Below, in pieces: positions 42,723-51,808 of a DNA stretch of 64,000 nt. Source of the stretch: Subtercola sp. Z020 (GTDB taxonomy: Bacteria > Actinomycetota > Actinomycetes > Actinomycetales > Microbacteriaceae); the NCBI RefSeq assembly GCF_002931235.1, contig NZ_PSTT01000094.1, positions 1-64,000 of the forward strand, written 5' to 3'. The position numbers and the translations under genes were made by a program. Within the stretch, counting starts at the first letter, position 1. Every line of letters starts with the position of its first letter. The notes under the pieces are model-generated. The model was given only the letters and a program-made list of their open reading frames with translations, did not search any database and was not told the DNA's origin.

Positions 42723-43529
42723 GTGAGCGAAGCCTTCAATCCCGTCGACGGAACACGTATCGCCTTCCAGGAGACCGGATCGGGCATCCCGCTCGTGATG
42801 GTGCACGGCTCGGCCCTCTCCCGTGCGATCTGGCGCGGGTTCGGCTACGTCAGGGCCCTGAAGGACGACTACCGCCTGATTCTCGTCGACATGCGGGGGC
42901 ACGGCCTGAGCGGCAAGCCGCACGGCAGGGACGACTACGCCATGTCCTTGGTCATCGGCGACCTGCTGGCCGTCTACGAGGCCGCCGGCATCGATGCGGC
43001 CCACTACCTCGGCTACTCGTTCGGCGCGCGGGTCGGTTTCACGCTCGCCGAGACGCACCCCGAACGCCTGCTCTCCTTCATCTCAGCCGGGGGCAGTTAC
43101 CGAATCGGCTCTGGCGTCGTGAGTTCGCTGTTCTTCCCCGGCTACGACGAGGCGCTCGGTTCGGGCGGCATGCAGGCCTTCGTCGACGGCTGGGAGGCGG
43201 AGGCCGGCGTCACACTCGATGCGGCGACGGTGAACGCGTTCCTCGCGAACGACCCGATGGCCCTGCAGGCGTACTTTCGGCGGCTCGACGTCGAAGAGGG
43301 TGTCGACGAGGCGCGTCTGCCGAGCATCCAGACACCCAGCCTGCTGCTGGCGGGAACGGATGATCGGGGGCGCTACCGCGATTCCGAGCGGGCCGCGGCG
43401 CTGATGCCGCACGCGCGCTTCGAGCCGCTGCCGGGCCGCGGGCACGGCGACACCCTCTTCCCGTCGGGGCCGGTGCTCGACCTCGTGCGGCCGTTCCTGG
43501 CCGAGCAGTCGAGCCCGCAGCGGCGCTGA
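42723..43529 (+). CDS. Alpha/beta hydrolase
   Basis: Alpha/beta-fold hydrolase of 268 residues from GTG 42723 (275 from the alternative ATG 42702). The nucleophile Ser99 is in GYSFGARVG; the oxyanion-hole segment is HGSALSRAIW, the VDMRGHGLSGKP stretch (56-66) is classic, and the His is in PGRGHGDTLFPSG near the end. The fold covers esterases, lipases and C-C hydrolases, so the substrate cannot be named. It is divergent from trxB and convergent with murJ, an insertion into a region whose order is otherwise conserved. Confidence 0.88.
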   Translation: MSEAFNPVDGTRIAFQETGSGIPLVMVHGSALSRAIWRGFGYVRALKDDYRLILVDMRGHGLSGKPHGRDDYAMSLVIGDLLAVYEAAGIDAAHYLGYSFGARVGFTLAETHPERLLSFISAGGSYRIGSGVVSSLFFPGYDEALGSGGMQAFVDGWEAEAGVTLDAATVNAFLANDPMALQAYFRRLDVEEGVDEARLPSIQTPSLLLAGTDDRGRYRDSERAAALMPHARFEPLPGRGHGDTLFPSGPVLDLVRPFLAEQSSPQRR

Positions 43530-43549
43530 GAAAAGCGCGGGCAGCGGCG

Positions 43550-45163
43550 CTAGGAGCGGCGCAGTCGGCGGAGGATGGGGCCGGCGGCATCGGTGAGCTC
43601 GCTCGAGCGCACCACGCGGAGCGCCAGGGCGTAGACGCCCAGCATGACGATACCGATGACGACCATCGAGACGATCGCCTGGAACCGACCCGACATCGCG
43701 AACCCGCCGTCTGAACTTCCCCCGAGGAGGAGGAAAACGACTGCACCGGCGATGGCAGCGGGCAGTGCAGCGAGCGCGTCTTTCGCGAAACTCGAGAGGG
43801 TGCGCCGAACGCTGCCTCCGAGCCGTCTCCGCAGCAGAACAGCCGCCACCACCGCCTGCAGCACTCCCGCCACAGAGAGCATGAGGGCTACAGCCGAGCC
43901 GACCAGGTCTTTCGGTATGACGAAGAGAACCACAAGGCATCCGGCGGCGAAGACGACGCCCTGGAAGAGGTTGGTGAAGAAGGGTGTGCGCGTGTCGCCG
44001 ATGGCGAAGAAGGCCCGTTGCAGCACGAAGAGGATGCTGAACGCGGGAAGCCCGATCAGGAAGGCGATGAGCACGTTGCCGATGGCGAGAGCGCCCGGGT
44101 AGTTCTCGGCGAAGACCCGCCCGAAGGGATAGGAGGCCACCAGGAGCACGACAGCGGCGAGCACCATGACGACGGTGATCTGGCGGATGGATGCGCCGAG
44201 ATCGGCGCGCACCAGATCGAGGCGCTTGGCGCTGGCGTTCTCGCTCATACGCGTGAAGTAGGCCGTTGCGATGGAGACCGCGACGATGGAGTGCGGGAGC
44301 ATGAAGATCAGCCAGGCGTACTGCAGCACGGCCACCGACGCGTCGTTGCCCGACGCGGTGGAGACGACGTTCGTCTCGACGAGGCCGGCCGCGGTGCTCA
44401 CGAGGATCATGCCGAACGACCAGCCGGCGATGCGACCCGTCTGCGCCAGCCCGACTCCCCTCCAGCGGAAGTCCGGGCGGTACGAGAGGCCGACCCGGCG
44501 CCAGAAGGCGAAGAGAATGAGGCCCTGCACCGCGATGCCGAGCGTCGCCGAGCCGGCGAGCAGGGCGATCGAATCGGGCGTCCACCACGAAAAGGGGCGA
44601 CTGCCGGCCGCGTCGGAGCCGTAGATGGCGAGGAAGACGACCAAACCGGCGAGGGAGACGACGTTGTTCACGATCGGGGCGAGCGTGAACGGGCCGAAGG
44701 AATTGCGGGCGTTCAGAACCTCGCCGAGGATCGTGTAGACGCCGTAGAAGAAGATCTGCGGGAGGCACCAGTAGGCGAAGGCGGTCGCGAGGGCGGCCTG
44801 GTTGGGCGCGAAGTCGTGCACGGTGATGGAGACCAGCCAGGGCGCCAACACCGTTGCGACGAGTGCGGCGACGGCGAGCACCGCCAGGGCGATCGTGACG
44901 AGCTTGTTGATGTAGGCCCTGCCGCCGTCGAGATGCAATGCGCTCTGCACGATCTGGGGCACGAGCACGGCGCTCAGGGCACCGCCGGCGACAATGACGT
45001 AGATGGTGTTCGGCAGCTGGTTGGCCGCAGCGAACGCATCGCCGACCGCAAAGACGCCGATCGCCTGGATCAACACGATCGTCTTCACGAAGCCGAGGAT
45101 GCGGGAGATGATCGTTCCGCCGGCGAGCAGGGCGCTCGAGCGGCCGATGCTGCGCTCAGCCAC
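43550..45163 (-). CDS. murJ: MurJ-type lipid II flippase (MviN)
   Basis: Membrane protein of 537 residues with about 14 helices that moves lipid II to the outer face of the membrane. MurJ-type features are LLAGGTIISRILGFVKTIVL at the start, FFYGVYTILGEVLNARNSFGP in the middle and VLQRAFFAIGDTRTPFFTNL later. It lacks the cytoplasmic pseudokinase domain fused to mycobacterial MurJ. GTG 45163 overlaps the end of the upstream DUF6049 gene by eight bases, giving coupled translation; the frame is open upstream but only as overlap. FhaA, encoded at 8 kb, is the known regulator of this protein's mycobacterial homologue. Confidence 0.93.
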   Translation of the reverse strand: MAERSIGRSSALLAGGTIISRILGFVKTIVLIQAIGVFAVGDAFAAANQLPNTIYVIVAGGALSAVLVPQIVQSALHLDGGRAYINKLVTIALAVLAVAALVATVLAPWLVSITVHDFAPNQAALATAFAYWCLPQIFFYGVYTILGEVLNARNSFGPFTLAPIVNNVVSLAGLVVFLAIYGSDAAGSRPFSWWTPDSIALLAGSATLGIAVQGLILFAFWRRVGLSYRPDFRWRGVGLAQTGRIAGWSFGMILVSTAAGLVETNVVSTASGNDASVAVLQYAWLIFMLPHSIVAVSIATAYFTRMSENASAKRLDLVRADLGASIRQITVVMVLAAVVLLVASYPFGRVFAENYPGALAIGNVLIAFLIGLPAFSILFVLQRAFFAIGDTRTPFFTNLFQGVVFAAGCLVVLFVIPKDLVGSAVALMLSVAGVLQAVVAAVLLRRRLGGSVRRTLSSFAKDALAALPAAIAGAVVFLLLGGSSDGGFAMSGRFQAIVSMVVIGIVMLGVYALALRVVRSSELTDAAGPILRRLRRS

Positions 45164-47615
45164 GGTCTTCGCCAGCCGTCGGGTGCGCTCCCGGGTCGGC
45201 CGCGGCGGGTGTGGCGACAGTTCCCGCGCCAGCGTCTGCCGCGGCATCCGGAGCCGCCTCGGAAGGCTCGCCCGCAGCGGCTGCCGCCTTCGCGCGCCGC
45301 CGCTTCTGCACCTGGCGCACGATGCCGAACGCGAGCAGCCCCACCGCCAGCACCCCGATGACGATCGTGCCGATGCCCTCCCAGTCGGCGCTCACGTTGA
45401 TCTGGCGGGGGGCTGCCTGGCTGATGGTGACTCCGGAGGGGCTGTAGAGGTCGAGGCGCAGGTCCACCTGGCCGCTCGCCACGGCAGCCTTCACGGGCAC
45501 GCGCGCGGTCTTCTGCGACTTCGCCTCGACGACGACCTCGATGCGGCCGGGCTCGACCACGAGGCGACCGTTCGAGGGGGTGACCTGCAGGTCGACCGTC
45601 ACCGGCTGGTTCAGCTCGTTGCTGATCAGCACCGGAACCTCGCTGCTGGTGGCGAAGAGGTTGATGTTGCTGCCGTCGATGATCTTCACCGAGTCGAGCG
45701 TCGTCGAGGTCAGGGTGGCGTAGTCGGCCTCGGCGGCGGTTCGACCGTCGGGGTCGGCGGCCCAGGACTGCGCGAGAACGGCCAGAAGTGTGGCGCGCTG
45801 GTTGCCCGTGAGGAGTTCGGGCTTCGCCGCGACGGAGGAGAAGTCGTCGACCTGCTTCTCGTAGGCCAGCATCGCGCTGACGGTCGCCTTGCGGCTGGCC
45901 GGCTCGTCGCTGTTCTGCACGCTCACGCCCAGCGGGGCGGCGGTGAGCACCTCGGCCAGGCTGCGGGCCGTCGACCACGGCAGCGTGTCGAGTGCGTCGA
46001 GTGCGCTGTCGATCTGCGCGGCGGCGGCGGGTGCCGGTCGCCCGAGGTCGGCGACGAGCGCGGTGGGGGTGTCGCCGGTCTGGGCGTCGACCACGGCGAG
46101 GATGCCCGACAGCTCGGCGAGGGCGGCGTCACGAGCCGTGCCCGTTGTGGCCGTCGAGGCGTTCTGCAGGGCATCCGAGAGCCCCGCATCGACGATGACG
46201 GCGCGTTTGTCGCCGATGGTGGCGGGAGCACTCGGGGTCAGCCCGTCGACCGACGAGGGGAGGGCGACATTGGTGGAACTCAGGATGCTCGTGGGGCGCC
46301 CGCCCGCAGCGAAGAAGTCGAGGTCGTCTGTCGTCACGGTGCCGGCGGCGGGCCAGGCGAGGTCGGTGCGGGTGTAGTTCCAGGAGGTGAGCTCGGCGAA
46401 GGAGGGGAGCGTGCCGGGCGGGCTGGCCGGGATGGGGTCGGGGGTCGGGGCTGTCGTGGCGGCAGTCGTGGGGTCAGTCGTGCCGGAGGAGGGGGCGCCG
46501 GCCGCATCTGACGTCGTGCCGGCCGCACCGGCACCGCCCGCCGCGGCCCCGGCGCCGGCACCGGCCGACGATGTCTCCCGGCCGAACGGATCGGGACTCG
46601 GCGTCGACTGGAAGTTCGACGCCGACAGCGCGTAGTCGAACGACGTCGGTTCGAGCATCGCCGCCGCGCCGGCCTGCCGCTCGACGCTGATGTCGGCGTC
46701 GCCGTAGGCCAGCGGAAAGGTCGGGTTCGGCGCCGAGGCGAGGCGTGCGAGCCAGTCGAGCGCCGACTGCGGGGCCGCGGTGCCGAGCACGCGGATCGAC
46801 ACGATGACCATCGGGTCGATCGCGAGCGTCACCTGGCGGCCGATGACCGAGTCGAGTTTCAGCTCCAGCACTCCGCCGCTCGCTGTGTACGTCTCGAGCT
46901 CGGCGGGCGTGAGCAGCCCCCGGGATCCGGCCGGCACCGTGAGCGGCATGATGACCGCGACCGACGCCTCCCTGGTGGGAGCGTCGACCGACCAGACGAT
47001 GGTGCTGCGGGAGTCGACGAGGGTGGTCGACGCGGTGTACCGGGCTTCGAGGCCGTAGGCGCCGAAGCCACTGAGCCCGAGCCCGGCGGCGGGCAGCGCT
47101 GCGCGGAAGGTGCCGGTGGTTCCGGGCGCGACGGCGGCCGTGGGGATGTCGACGGCGAGGGAATCCGCTGCGGGTGTGGCGCCCGTCGACGGGGTCAGCC
47201 AGGTGTCGAGAGCGGCCCGCGTACCGAGTTCGGCGCGGTCGAGCCAGGCGCGAACGGTTCCGGCCGGCAGGGCGGAGGCCGTGGTGTTGGTGACGCTGAT
47301 CGTCATCGCGAGGTCTTGGCCGGGCTGCAGCACTCCGGCGGCGTCGGGTGCGAGGGCGACGGTCACGCCCCCGCCATCGGTGGGTGCGTCAGTCGGTGCC
47401 GCGGTGGATGTCGCTGGCGCCGTAGCGGGTGCGTCGGCCGGCGTGGGGGCGGGGGTGCTGTCGGCGCGTGCCGCATCGGTGCCGCCGAGCATCCCGATCA
47501 GCACGACACCGGCGACAGCCAGACCCGCCACGAGACGCCGGGGACCGCCCGCCGAGACCGACCGGAAGACGCGTCTCGGGCTGCGGCGGACGCCCGAATC
47601 TAACGCCGCATCCAT
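45156..47615 (-). CDS. DUF6049-type large secreted/membrane protein
   Basis: An 819-residue envelope protein found next to murJ in Actinobacteria (Rv3909 position in Mycobacterium tuberculosis). The N-terminus has a signal-like hydrophobic helix at about 29-45 followed by a Thr/Pro/Ala-rich stretch. The ectodomain has beta-rich modules and a central Gly/Ala/Thr linker. A C-terminal transmembrane helix lies at about 752-772, with a basic then acidic tail inside the cell (KRRRAKAAAAAGE). Function is not established. The start at ATG 47615 is supported by a TAGAAT -10 box 7 bases upstream, and its end overlaps murJ. Confidence 0.85.
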   Translation of the reverse strand: MDAALDSGVRRSPRRVFRSVSAGGPRRLVAGLAVAGVVLIGMLGGTDAARADSTPAPTPADAPATAPATSTAAPTDAPTDGGGVTVALAPDAAGVLQPGQDLAMTISVTNTTASALPAGTVRAWLDRAELGTRAALDTWLTPSTGATPAADSLAVDIPTAAVAPGTTGTFRAALPAAGLGLSGFGAYGLEARYTASTTLVDSRSTIVWSVDAPTREASVAVIMPLTVPAGSRGLLTPAELETYTASGGVLELKLDSVIGRQVTLAIDPMVIVSIRVLGTAAPQSALDWLARLASAPNPTFPLAYGDADISVERQAGAAAMLEPTSFDYALSASNFQSTPSPDPFGRETSSAGAGAGAAAGGAGAAGTTSDAAGAPSSGTTDPTTAATTAPTPDPIPASPPGTLPSFAELTSWNYTRTDLAWPAAGTVTTDDLDFFAAGGRPTSILSSTNVALPSSVDGLTPSAPATIGDKRAVIVDAGLSDALQNASTATTGTARDAALAELSGILAVVDAQTGDTPTALVADLGRPAPAAAAQIDSALDALDTLPWSTARSLAEVLTAAPLGVSVQNSDEPASRKATVSAMLAYEKQVDDFSSVAAKPELLTGNQRATLLAVLAQSWAADPDGRTAAEADYATLTSTTLDSVKIIDGSNINLFATSSEVPVLISNELNQPVTVDLQVTPSNGRLVVEPGRIEVVVEAKSQKTARVPVKAAVASGQVDLRLDLYSPSGVTISQAAPRQINVSADWEGIGTIVIGVLAVGLLAFGIVRQVQKRRRAKAAAAAGEPSEAAPDAAADAGAGTVATPAAADPGAHPTAGEDRG

Positions 47616-47622
47616 GCCTGTG

Positions 47623-47628
47623 ATTCTA
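47623..47628 (-). promoter_or_regulatory. -10 box (TAGAAT) of the DUF6049-murJ operon, leaderless-type
   Basis: TAGAAT on the minus strand ends 7 bases before ATG 47615, with no ribosome binding site in between. Confidence 0.6.
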
Positions 47629-47682
47629 GGGTCTCGGCCTGAGCAGACCGTGAAGGCCTCGCTGGGCGCCACCGTCGGCAAG

Positions 47683-47688
47683 TAGGGT
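47683..47688 (+). promoter_or_regulatory. -10 box (TAGGGT) of pcnA, leaderless-type
   Basis: TAGGGT ends 6 bases before GTG 47695. With the box at 47623-47628 it makes a second back-to-back pair of leaderless-type promoters in a 79-bp spacer. Confidence 0.55.
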
Positions 47689-47694
47689 AACGGG

Positions 47695-49122
47695 GTGCAA
47701 CCCGTGTCTGACTCCCTCGCGTTCCTGGCCGAGCTGGCTTCGAAACCGCCCATCTCGGTGCTGGCGGAGGTGTTCAGGGCGGCCGGGCACGACCTCGCCC
47801 TCGTCGGCGGGCCGGTGCGCGACGCCTTTCTCGGCCGGGCGGTTCACGACCTCGACCTGACGACCGATGCGACGCCCGATGAGATCCTCCGCATCGTGAA
47901 ACCGCTCGCCGACGCCCACTGGGACATCGGGCGGGCCTACGGCACGATCGGCGCCCGCATCGGCGGCGAGACCGTGGAGATCACGACGTACCGTTCAGAC
48001 GTCTACGACCAGGTCACCCGTAAGCCGTCAGTCGAATTCGGCACCTCACTCGAGTCCGACCTGTTGCGCCGCGACTTCACGGTGAACGCCCTGGCGCTGC
48101 GTCTGCCCGACCGGGTGCTGGTCGACCCGTCGGGCGGGATGGATGATCTGCTGGCCGGCATCCTGCGCACCCCGTCGACGCCCGAGGTGTCGTTCGGCGA
48201 CGACCCCCTGCGCATGCTTCGAGCCGTGCGGTTCACGGCCCAGCTCGGCTTCACGGTCGACGACGAGACGCGCTTCGCCCTCGACGAGATGGCGGGGCGC
48301 ATCGAGATCATCTCGGCCGAACGGGTGAACGAAGAGCTGAGCAAGCTGCTGCTCTCCCCCGCGCCGCGCCGCGGAATCGAACTGCTCGTCGATTCGGGTC
48401 TCGCGGCGTATGTGCTGCCCGAGATCCCCGCGCTCAGCCTCGAGATGGACGAGCACCACCACCACAAAGACGTCTACCAGCACAGCCTGACCGTGCTCGA
48501 CCAGGCGATCGACCTGGAGCGCTCGCGGGACTTCCCCGGCGCGCCCGATCTTGTGCTGCGGTTGGCGGCTCTGCTGCACGACATCGGCAAGCCGGCGACG
48601 CGCAAGCTCGAGCCGGGCGGCGTGGTGTCGTTCTACCACCACGATGTCGTGGGTTCGAAGCTCGCGAAGAAGCGCCTGCGTGCGCTGCGCTTCGACAACG
48701 ACACGATCGCGGCGGTCTCCCGGCTGATCGAGCTGCACCTCCGGTTCTTCGGCTACACCGAGGGCGCGTGGACCGATTCCGCGGTTCGACGCTACGTGCG
48801 GGATGCCGGCCCCCTCCTTGAGCGTCTGCACATCCTGGTGCGGGCCGATGTCACCACCCGTAACGTTCGGAAGGCCGACCGCCTGTCATTCGCCTACGAC
48901 GACCTCGAGGCGCGGATCGCCGCGCTCGCGGAGCAGGAGGAGCTCAATTCGACCCGGCCCGACCTCGACGGTGAGCAGATCATGCGGATTCTCGGCATCA
49001 CGCCCGGGCGTGAGGTCGGCGAGGCCTACCGTTTTCTGCTCGAGCTGCGCCTCGAGGAGGGGCCGCTCGGCGAGGAGGAGGCGACCCGGCGCCTGCTCGC
49101 CTGGGCGGCGGCGCGGGCGTAA
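47695..49122 (+). CDS. pcnA: CCA tRNA nucleotidyltransferase / poly(A) polymerase-family protein
   Basis: Class II nucleotidyltransferase of 475 residues that adds or repairs the 3' CCA of tRNA. This matters here because two of the three tRNA genes lack encoded CCA. The catalytic motif is LVGGPVRDAFLG (36-47) with carboxylates in HDLDLTTDA (D52, D54); RRDFTVNALAL and GDDPLRMLRAVRF follow. A C-terminal HD domain has HHHHKDVYQHSL and ALLHDIGKPATRK (about 296). The start GTG 47695 follows a TAGGGT box. Its place beside the DUF6049-murJ operon is conserved. Confidence 0.93.
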   Translation: MQPVSDSLAFLAELASKPPISVLAEVFRAAGHDLALVGGPVRDAFLGRAVHDLDLTTDATPDEILRIVKPLADAHWDIGRAYGTIGARIGGETVEITTYRSDVYDQVTRKPSVEFGTSLESDLLRRDFTVNALALRLPDRVLVDPSGGMDDLLAGILRTPSTPEVSFGDDPLRMLRAVRFTAQLGFTVDDETRFALDEMAGRIEIISAERVNEELSKLLLSPAPRRGIELLVDSGLAAYVLPEIPALSLEMDEHHHHKDVYQHSLTVLDQAIDLERSRDFPGAPDLVLRLAALLHDIGKPATRKLEPGGVVSFYHHDVVGSKLAKKRLRALRFDNDTIAAVSRLIELHLRFFGYTEGAWTDSAVRRYVRDAGPLLERLHILVRADVTTRNVRKADRLSFAYDDLEARIAALAEQEELNSTRPDLDGEQIMRILGITPGREVGEAYRFLLELRLEEGPLGEEEATRRLLAWAAARA

Positions 49123-49239
49123 CCGAGGAGTGGGCGGGCGTTGCGTCGCCCATGGGCCTGACGGCCCTGTGCTCCTCGCTTAGGCTCGGCGAGCTGGCGC
49201 GCCAGGCGGCCCGGGGCGCCGAGCGGGCGCGCCCGTGGC

Positions 49240-50310
49240 TCAGGTGTGCGCGGCGATGAACGCCTCGAGGGCGGCGCGCGCCTCGTCGTCGGGGAGCTGC
49301 GCCGACGGGCTCTTCATGAAGTAGGCCGACGCCGACTCGACAGGGCCGCCGAGCCCCGCGTCGCGCGCGATCGCTGCGGCCCGCAGCGCGTCGATGACGA
49401 CACCCGCGCTGTTCGGCGAATCCCACACCTCGAGCTTGTACTCCAAGCTGATCGGCGCGTTGCCGAAGCCGTGGCCCTCGAGGCGCACGAACGCGAACTT
49501 GCGGTCGTCGAGCCACGGCACGTGGTCGCTCGGCCCGATGTGGATGTCGCGCTCGGGCAGCTCGATGTCGATGTTGCTCGTCACGGACTGCGTCTTCGAG
49601 ATCTTCTTCGACTGCAGCCGCTTGCGCTCCAGCATGTTCTTGAAGTCCATGTTGCCGCCCACGTTCAGCTGGTACGTGTGGTCGAGCTGGATGCCGCGGC
49701 TCTCCATCAGGCGGGCGAGCACCCGGTGCGTGATGGTCGCTCCGACCTGGCTCTTGATGTCGTCGCCGACGATCGGAACACCGGCGTCGCGGAACTTCGC
49801 CGCCCACACCGGATCGCTCGCCACGAACACCGGCACCGCGTTGACGAAGGCCACACCCGCATCGATGGCGGCCTGCGCGTAGAACTTCACGGCCTCGTCC
49901 GACCCCACGGGCAGGTAGCAGACGAGCACGTCTGCGCCGCCCTCGCGGAGGGCAGCGACCACGTCGACGGCGGGCGCATCCGACTCCTCGACCAACTGGC
50001 GGTAGTACTCCCCCAGGCCGTCGAAGGTCGGGCCGCGCTGCACGGTGACGCCCGAAGCGGCCACGTCAGCGAACTTCAGCGTATTGTTCTCGCTCGCCCA
50101 GATGGCATCTGCCAGGTCGAGACCCACCTTGGCCGCATCGACGTCGAATGCGGCGACGAAGCTGATGTCACCGACGTGGTAGCGGCCGAACTGCACGTGC
50201 ATCAGCCCCGGAACCGGCTCGTCGACGGGCGCGTCGCGGTAGAAGGTCACACCCTGCACCAGAGAGTTCGCACAGTTTCCGACGCCCGCGATTGCAACCT
50301 TGATACCCAT
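49240..50310 (-). CDS. ino1: myo-Inositol-1(3)-phosphate synthase
   Basis: NAD-dependent enzyme of 356 residues converting glucose 6-phosphate to inositol 3-phosphate, the precursor of mycothiol and inositol lipids. The NAD motif is [13 protein letters not shown] (8-20); [32 protein letters not shown] and [11 protein letters not shown] are conserved active-site stretches of the actinobacterial form. It lies 60 bases after mshA on the same strand, so the product is made beside the enzyme that uses it. Confidence 0.95.
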   Translation of the reverse strand: MGIKVAIAGVGNCANSLVQGVTFYRDAPVDEPVPGLMHVQFGRYHVGDISFVAAFDVDAAKVGLDLADAIWASENNTLKFADVAASGVTVQRGPTFDGLGEYYRQLVEESDAPAVDVVAALREGGADVLVCYLPVGSDEAVKFYAQAAIDAGVAFVNAVPVFVASDPVWAAKFRDAGVPIVGDDIKSQVGATITHRVLARLMESRGIQLDHTYQLNVGGNMDFKNMLERKRLQSKKISKTQSVTSNIDIELPERDIHIGPSDHVPWLDDRKFAFVRLEGHGFGNAPISLEYKLEVWDSPNSAGVVIDALRAAAIARDAGLGGPVESASAYFMKSPSAQLPDDEARAALEAFIAAHT

Positions 50311-50370
50311 GTGGCGTGTGCTTCCTTCGACTGTTGACTTCTGGCAAACAGTTTCCAGCTTAGTAGCGCG

Positions 50371-51636
50371 CTAGAGGCGGAGTGCCCGCCGGTAGGCCTC
50401 GACCGTGAGCTCGGCGGTCAGTCGCCAGGTGTGCAGCTCGGCATGCCGGGCGGCACTCGCCGACAGGCTCGCCAGCCCGGCCGGGTCGCTGAGGAGCGCA
50501 TCGATGGCCCTGCCCCACACGGCCGGTTCCCGGCTCGGCAGCAGCATCCCGGTCGAGAGATGCGAGACCGAGCTGCCCGTTCCGGTCGAGTTCGACGCGA
50601 TCACCGGTGTGCCCGACGCTGCCGCCTCGAGCGCGACGAGCCCGAATGTCTCCGAATGGGACGGAATGAGCAGCAGCGCAGACTCCCTGATCAGGGCGGC
50701 AGCGGCCTGCCGGGTCTGGGTTCCGACGAAGACGACGTCACCGCCCAGGCCGAGATCGTCGACGAGGGTGTGCAGCGATCGCTCGAACTTCTTCTCGCCC
50801 GGTGTCGGCGCGCCGGCGATGGTGAGCAGCGGTCGGCGTTCCGCCGGAATGGTGGCGAGGGCCCTGATCGCCAGATCCTGCCCCTTCAGCGGCTGGATGC
50901 GACCGAGGGTCAGGATGCCGGGTCTCGCTGTTCTCGCCGCCCGCCCGCCCAGCGGCTGCGCATCCGGAGCCGAACCGCCCGGAGCCGAACCGCCCGGAAT
51001 CGAACCGCCTGCAGCCCCGAAACCCTGCGCCGGGTGGAACAGCGACCGGTCGACACCCGGCGGGATCACCAGCACGCGGTCGGGGTCGGCGCCGTACGAC
51101 TCGACGACCGCGGTCTTCTCCTCCACAGTGGAGCTGATCGTGAAAGCCGACTCCTGCACCAGCCGCTGCTCGCCCCACAGCCGTTCGACGGGCTCGGGCC
51201 GGTCGCCGGGCGCGAGGTGCGCGTTCTTCAGGGCCGCAACGGTGTGCAGGCTCTGGATGTGCGGAACGCCCTGTTGCTCGGCGACCGCCAGCGCGGCAGC
51301 GCCAGAGAGCCAGTAGTGGGAGTGCAGGATGTCGAAGCGCGGCAGCTCCCGCAGGGCATCCCGAAAGGCATACATGTGGCGGGCGAGGTCGGCTTTCGGC
51401 ACCGGCTCGCGGGGCCCGGCCTGCAGGAAGCGCACCGGCACGCCGGCCTCGGTGTACCCGGTCTGCGGATGCTCGGGGCTGGCCGCCCGGGTGATGAGCT
51501 CGGGTTCGTAACCGAGGGCTGCGAGCTGCTCGGCGAGGGCGACCACGTAGACGTTCAGTCCGCCGGCATCGGCCGACCCCGGAGTCTCGAGGGGGGAGGT
51601 GTGCAGCGACACCAGACCGACGCGCTTCAGCTCCAC
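50371..51636 (-). CDS. mshA: MshA-like glycosyltransferase (mycothiol biosynthesis, GT4)
   Basis: GT4 retaining glycosyltransferase of 421 residues. HTSPLETPGSADAGGLNVYV (12-31) is the MshA signature around the inositol-phosphate and UDP-GlcNAc sites, and SHSETFGLVALEAAASGTPV is the GT4 donor motif. MshA joins N-acetylglucosamine to inositol 3-phosphate, the first committed step of mycothiol synthesis. The gene is followed by ino1. A surface loop (about residues 210-228) contains three tandem 15-bp units coding GGSAP-like peptides. The neighbouring mshB, mshC and mshD are not in the window. Confidence 0.88.
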   Translation of the reverse strand: MELKRVGLVSLHTSPLETPGSADAGGLNVYVVALAEQLAALGYEPELITRAASPEHPQTGYTEAGVPVRFLQAGPREPVPKADLARHMYAFRDALRELPRFDILHSHYWLSGAAALAVAEQQGVPHIQSLHTVAALKNAHLAPGDRPEPVERLWGEQRLVQESAFTISSTVEEKTAVVESYGADPDRVLVIPPGVDRSLFHPAQGFGAAGGSIPGGSAPGGSAPDAQPLGGRAARTARPGILTLGRIQPLKGQDLAIRALATIPAERRPLLTIAGAPTPGEKKFERSLHTLVDDLGLGGDVVFVGTQTRQAAAALIRESALLLIPSHSETFGLVALEAAASGTPVIASNSTGTGSSVSHLSTGMLLPSREPAVWGRAIDALLSDPAGLASLSASAARHAELHTWRLTAELTVEAYRRALRL

Positions 51637-51764
51637 GTCGGCAACTCTATCTGCGCTCCCGAGCTTCCACCCCCACCGGCGGCACCGTTCTGGTAGGCTC
51701 TACAGGTTGTCTACACCCAGTGGGGTTCTCTCACGCGGGTCATGACTGCTGCACACACCCTCCT

Positions 51765-51783
51765 GTCACAGATCGTCTGTGGC
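51765..51783 (+). promoter_or_regulatory. Hairpin in the rpsF leader, candidate S6:S18 regulatory element
   Basis: GTCACAG (51765-51771), loop ATCGT and CTGTGGC (51777-51783) form a 7-bp hairpin (one G-T pair) just before the rpsF ribosome binding site; a GCCGAC sequence follows. rpsF leaders in many bacteria carry a hairpin with CCG that the S6:S18 dimer binds. A TAGGCT at 51694-51699 may be the -10 box, giving a leader of about 100 bases. Confidence 0.4.
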
Positions 51784-51808
51784 CGACAAGACCAAAGGAG
51801 GTGGGTTA

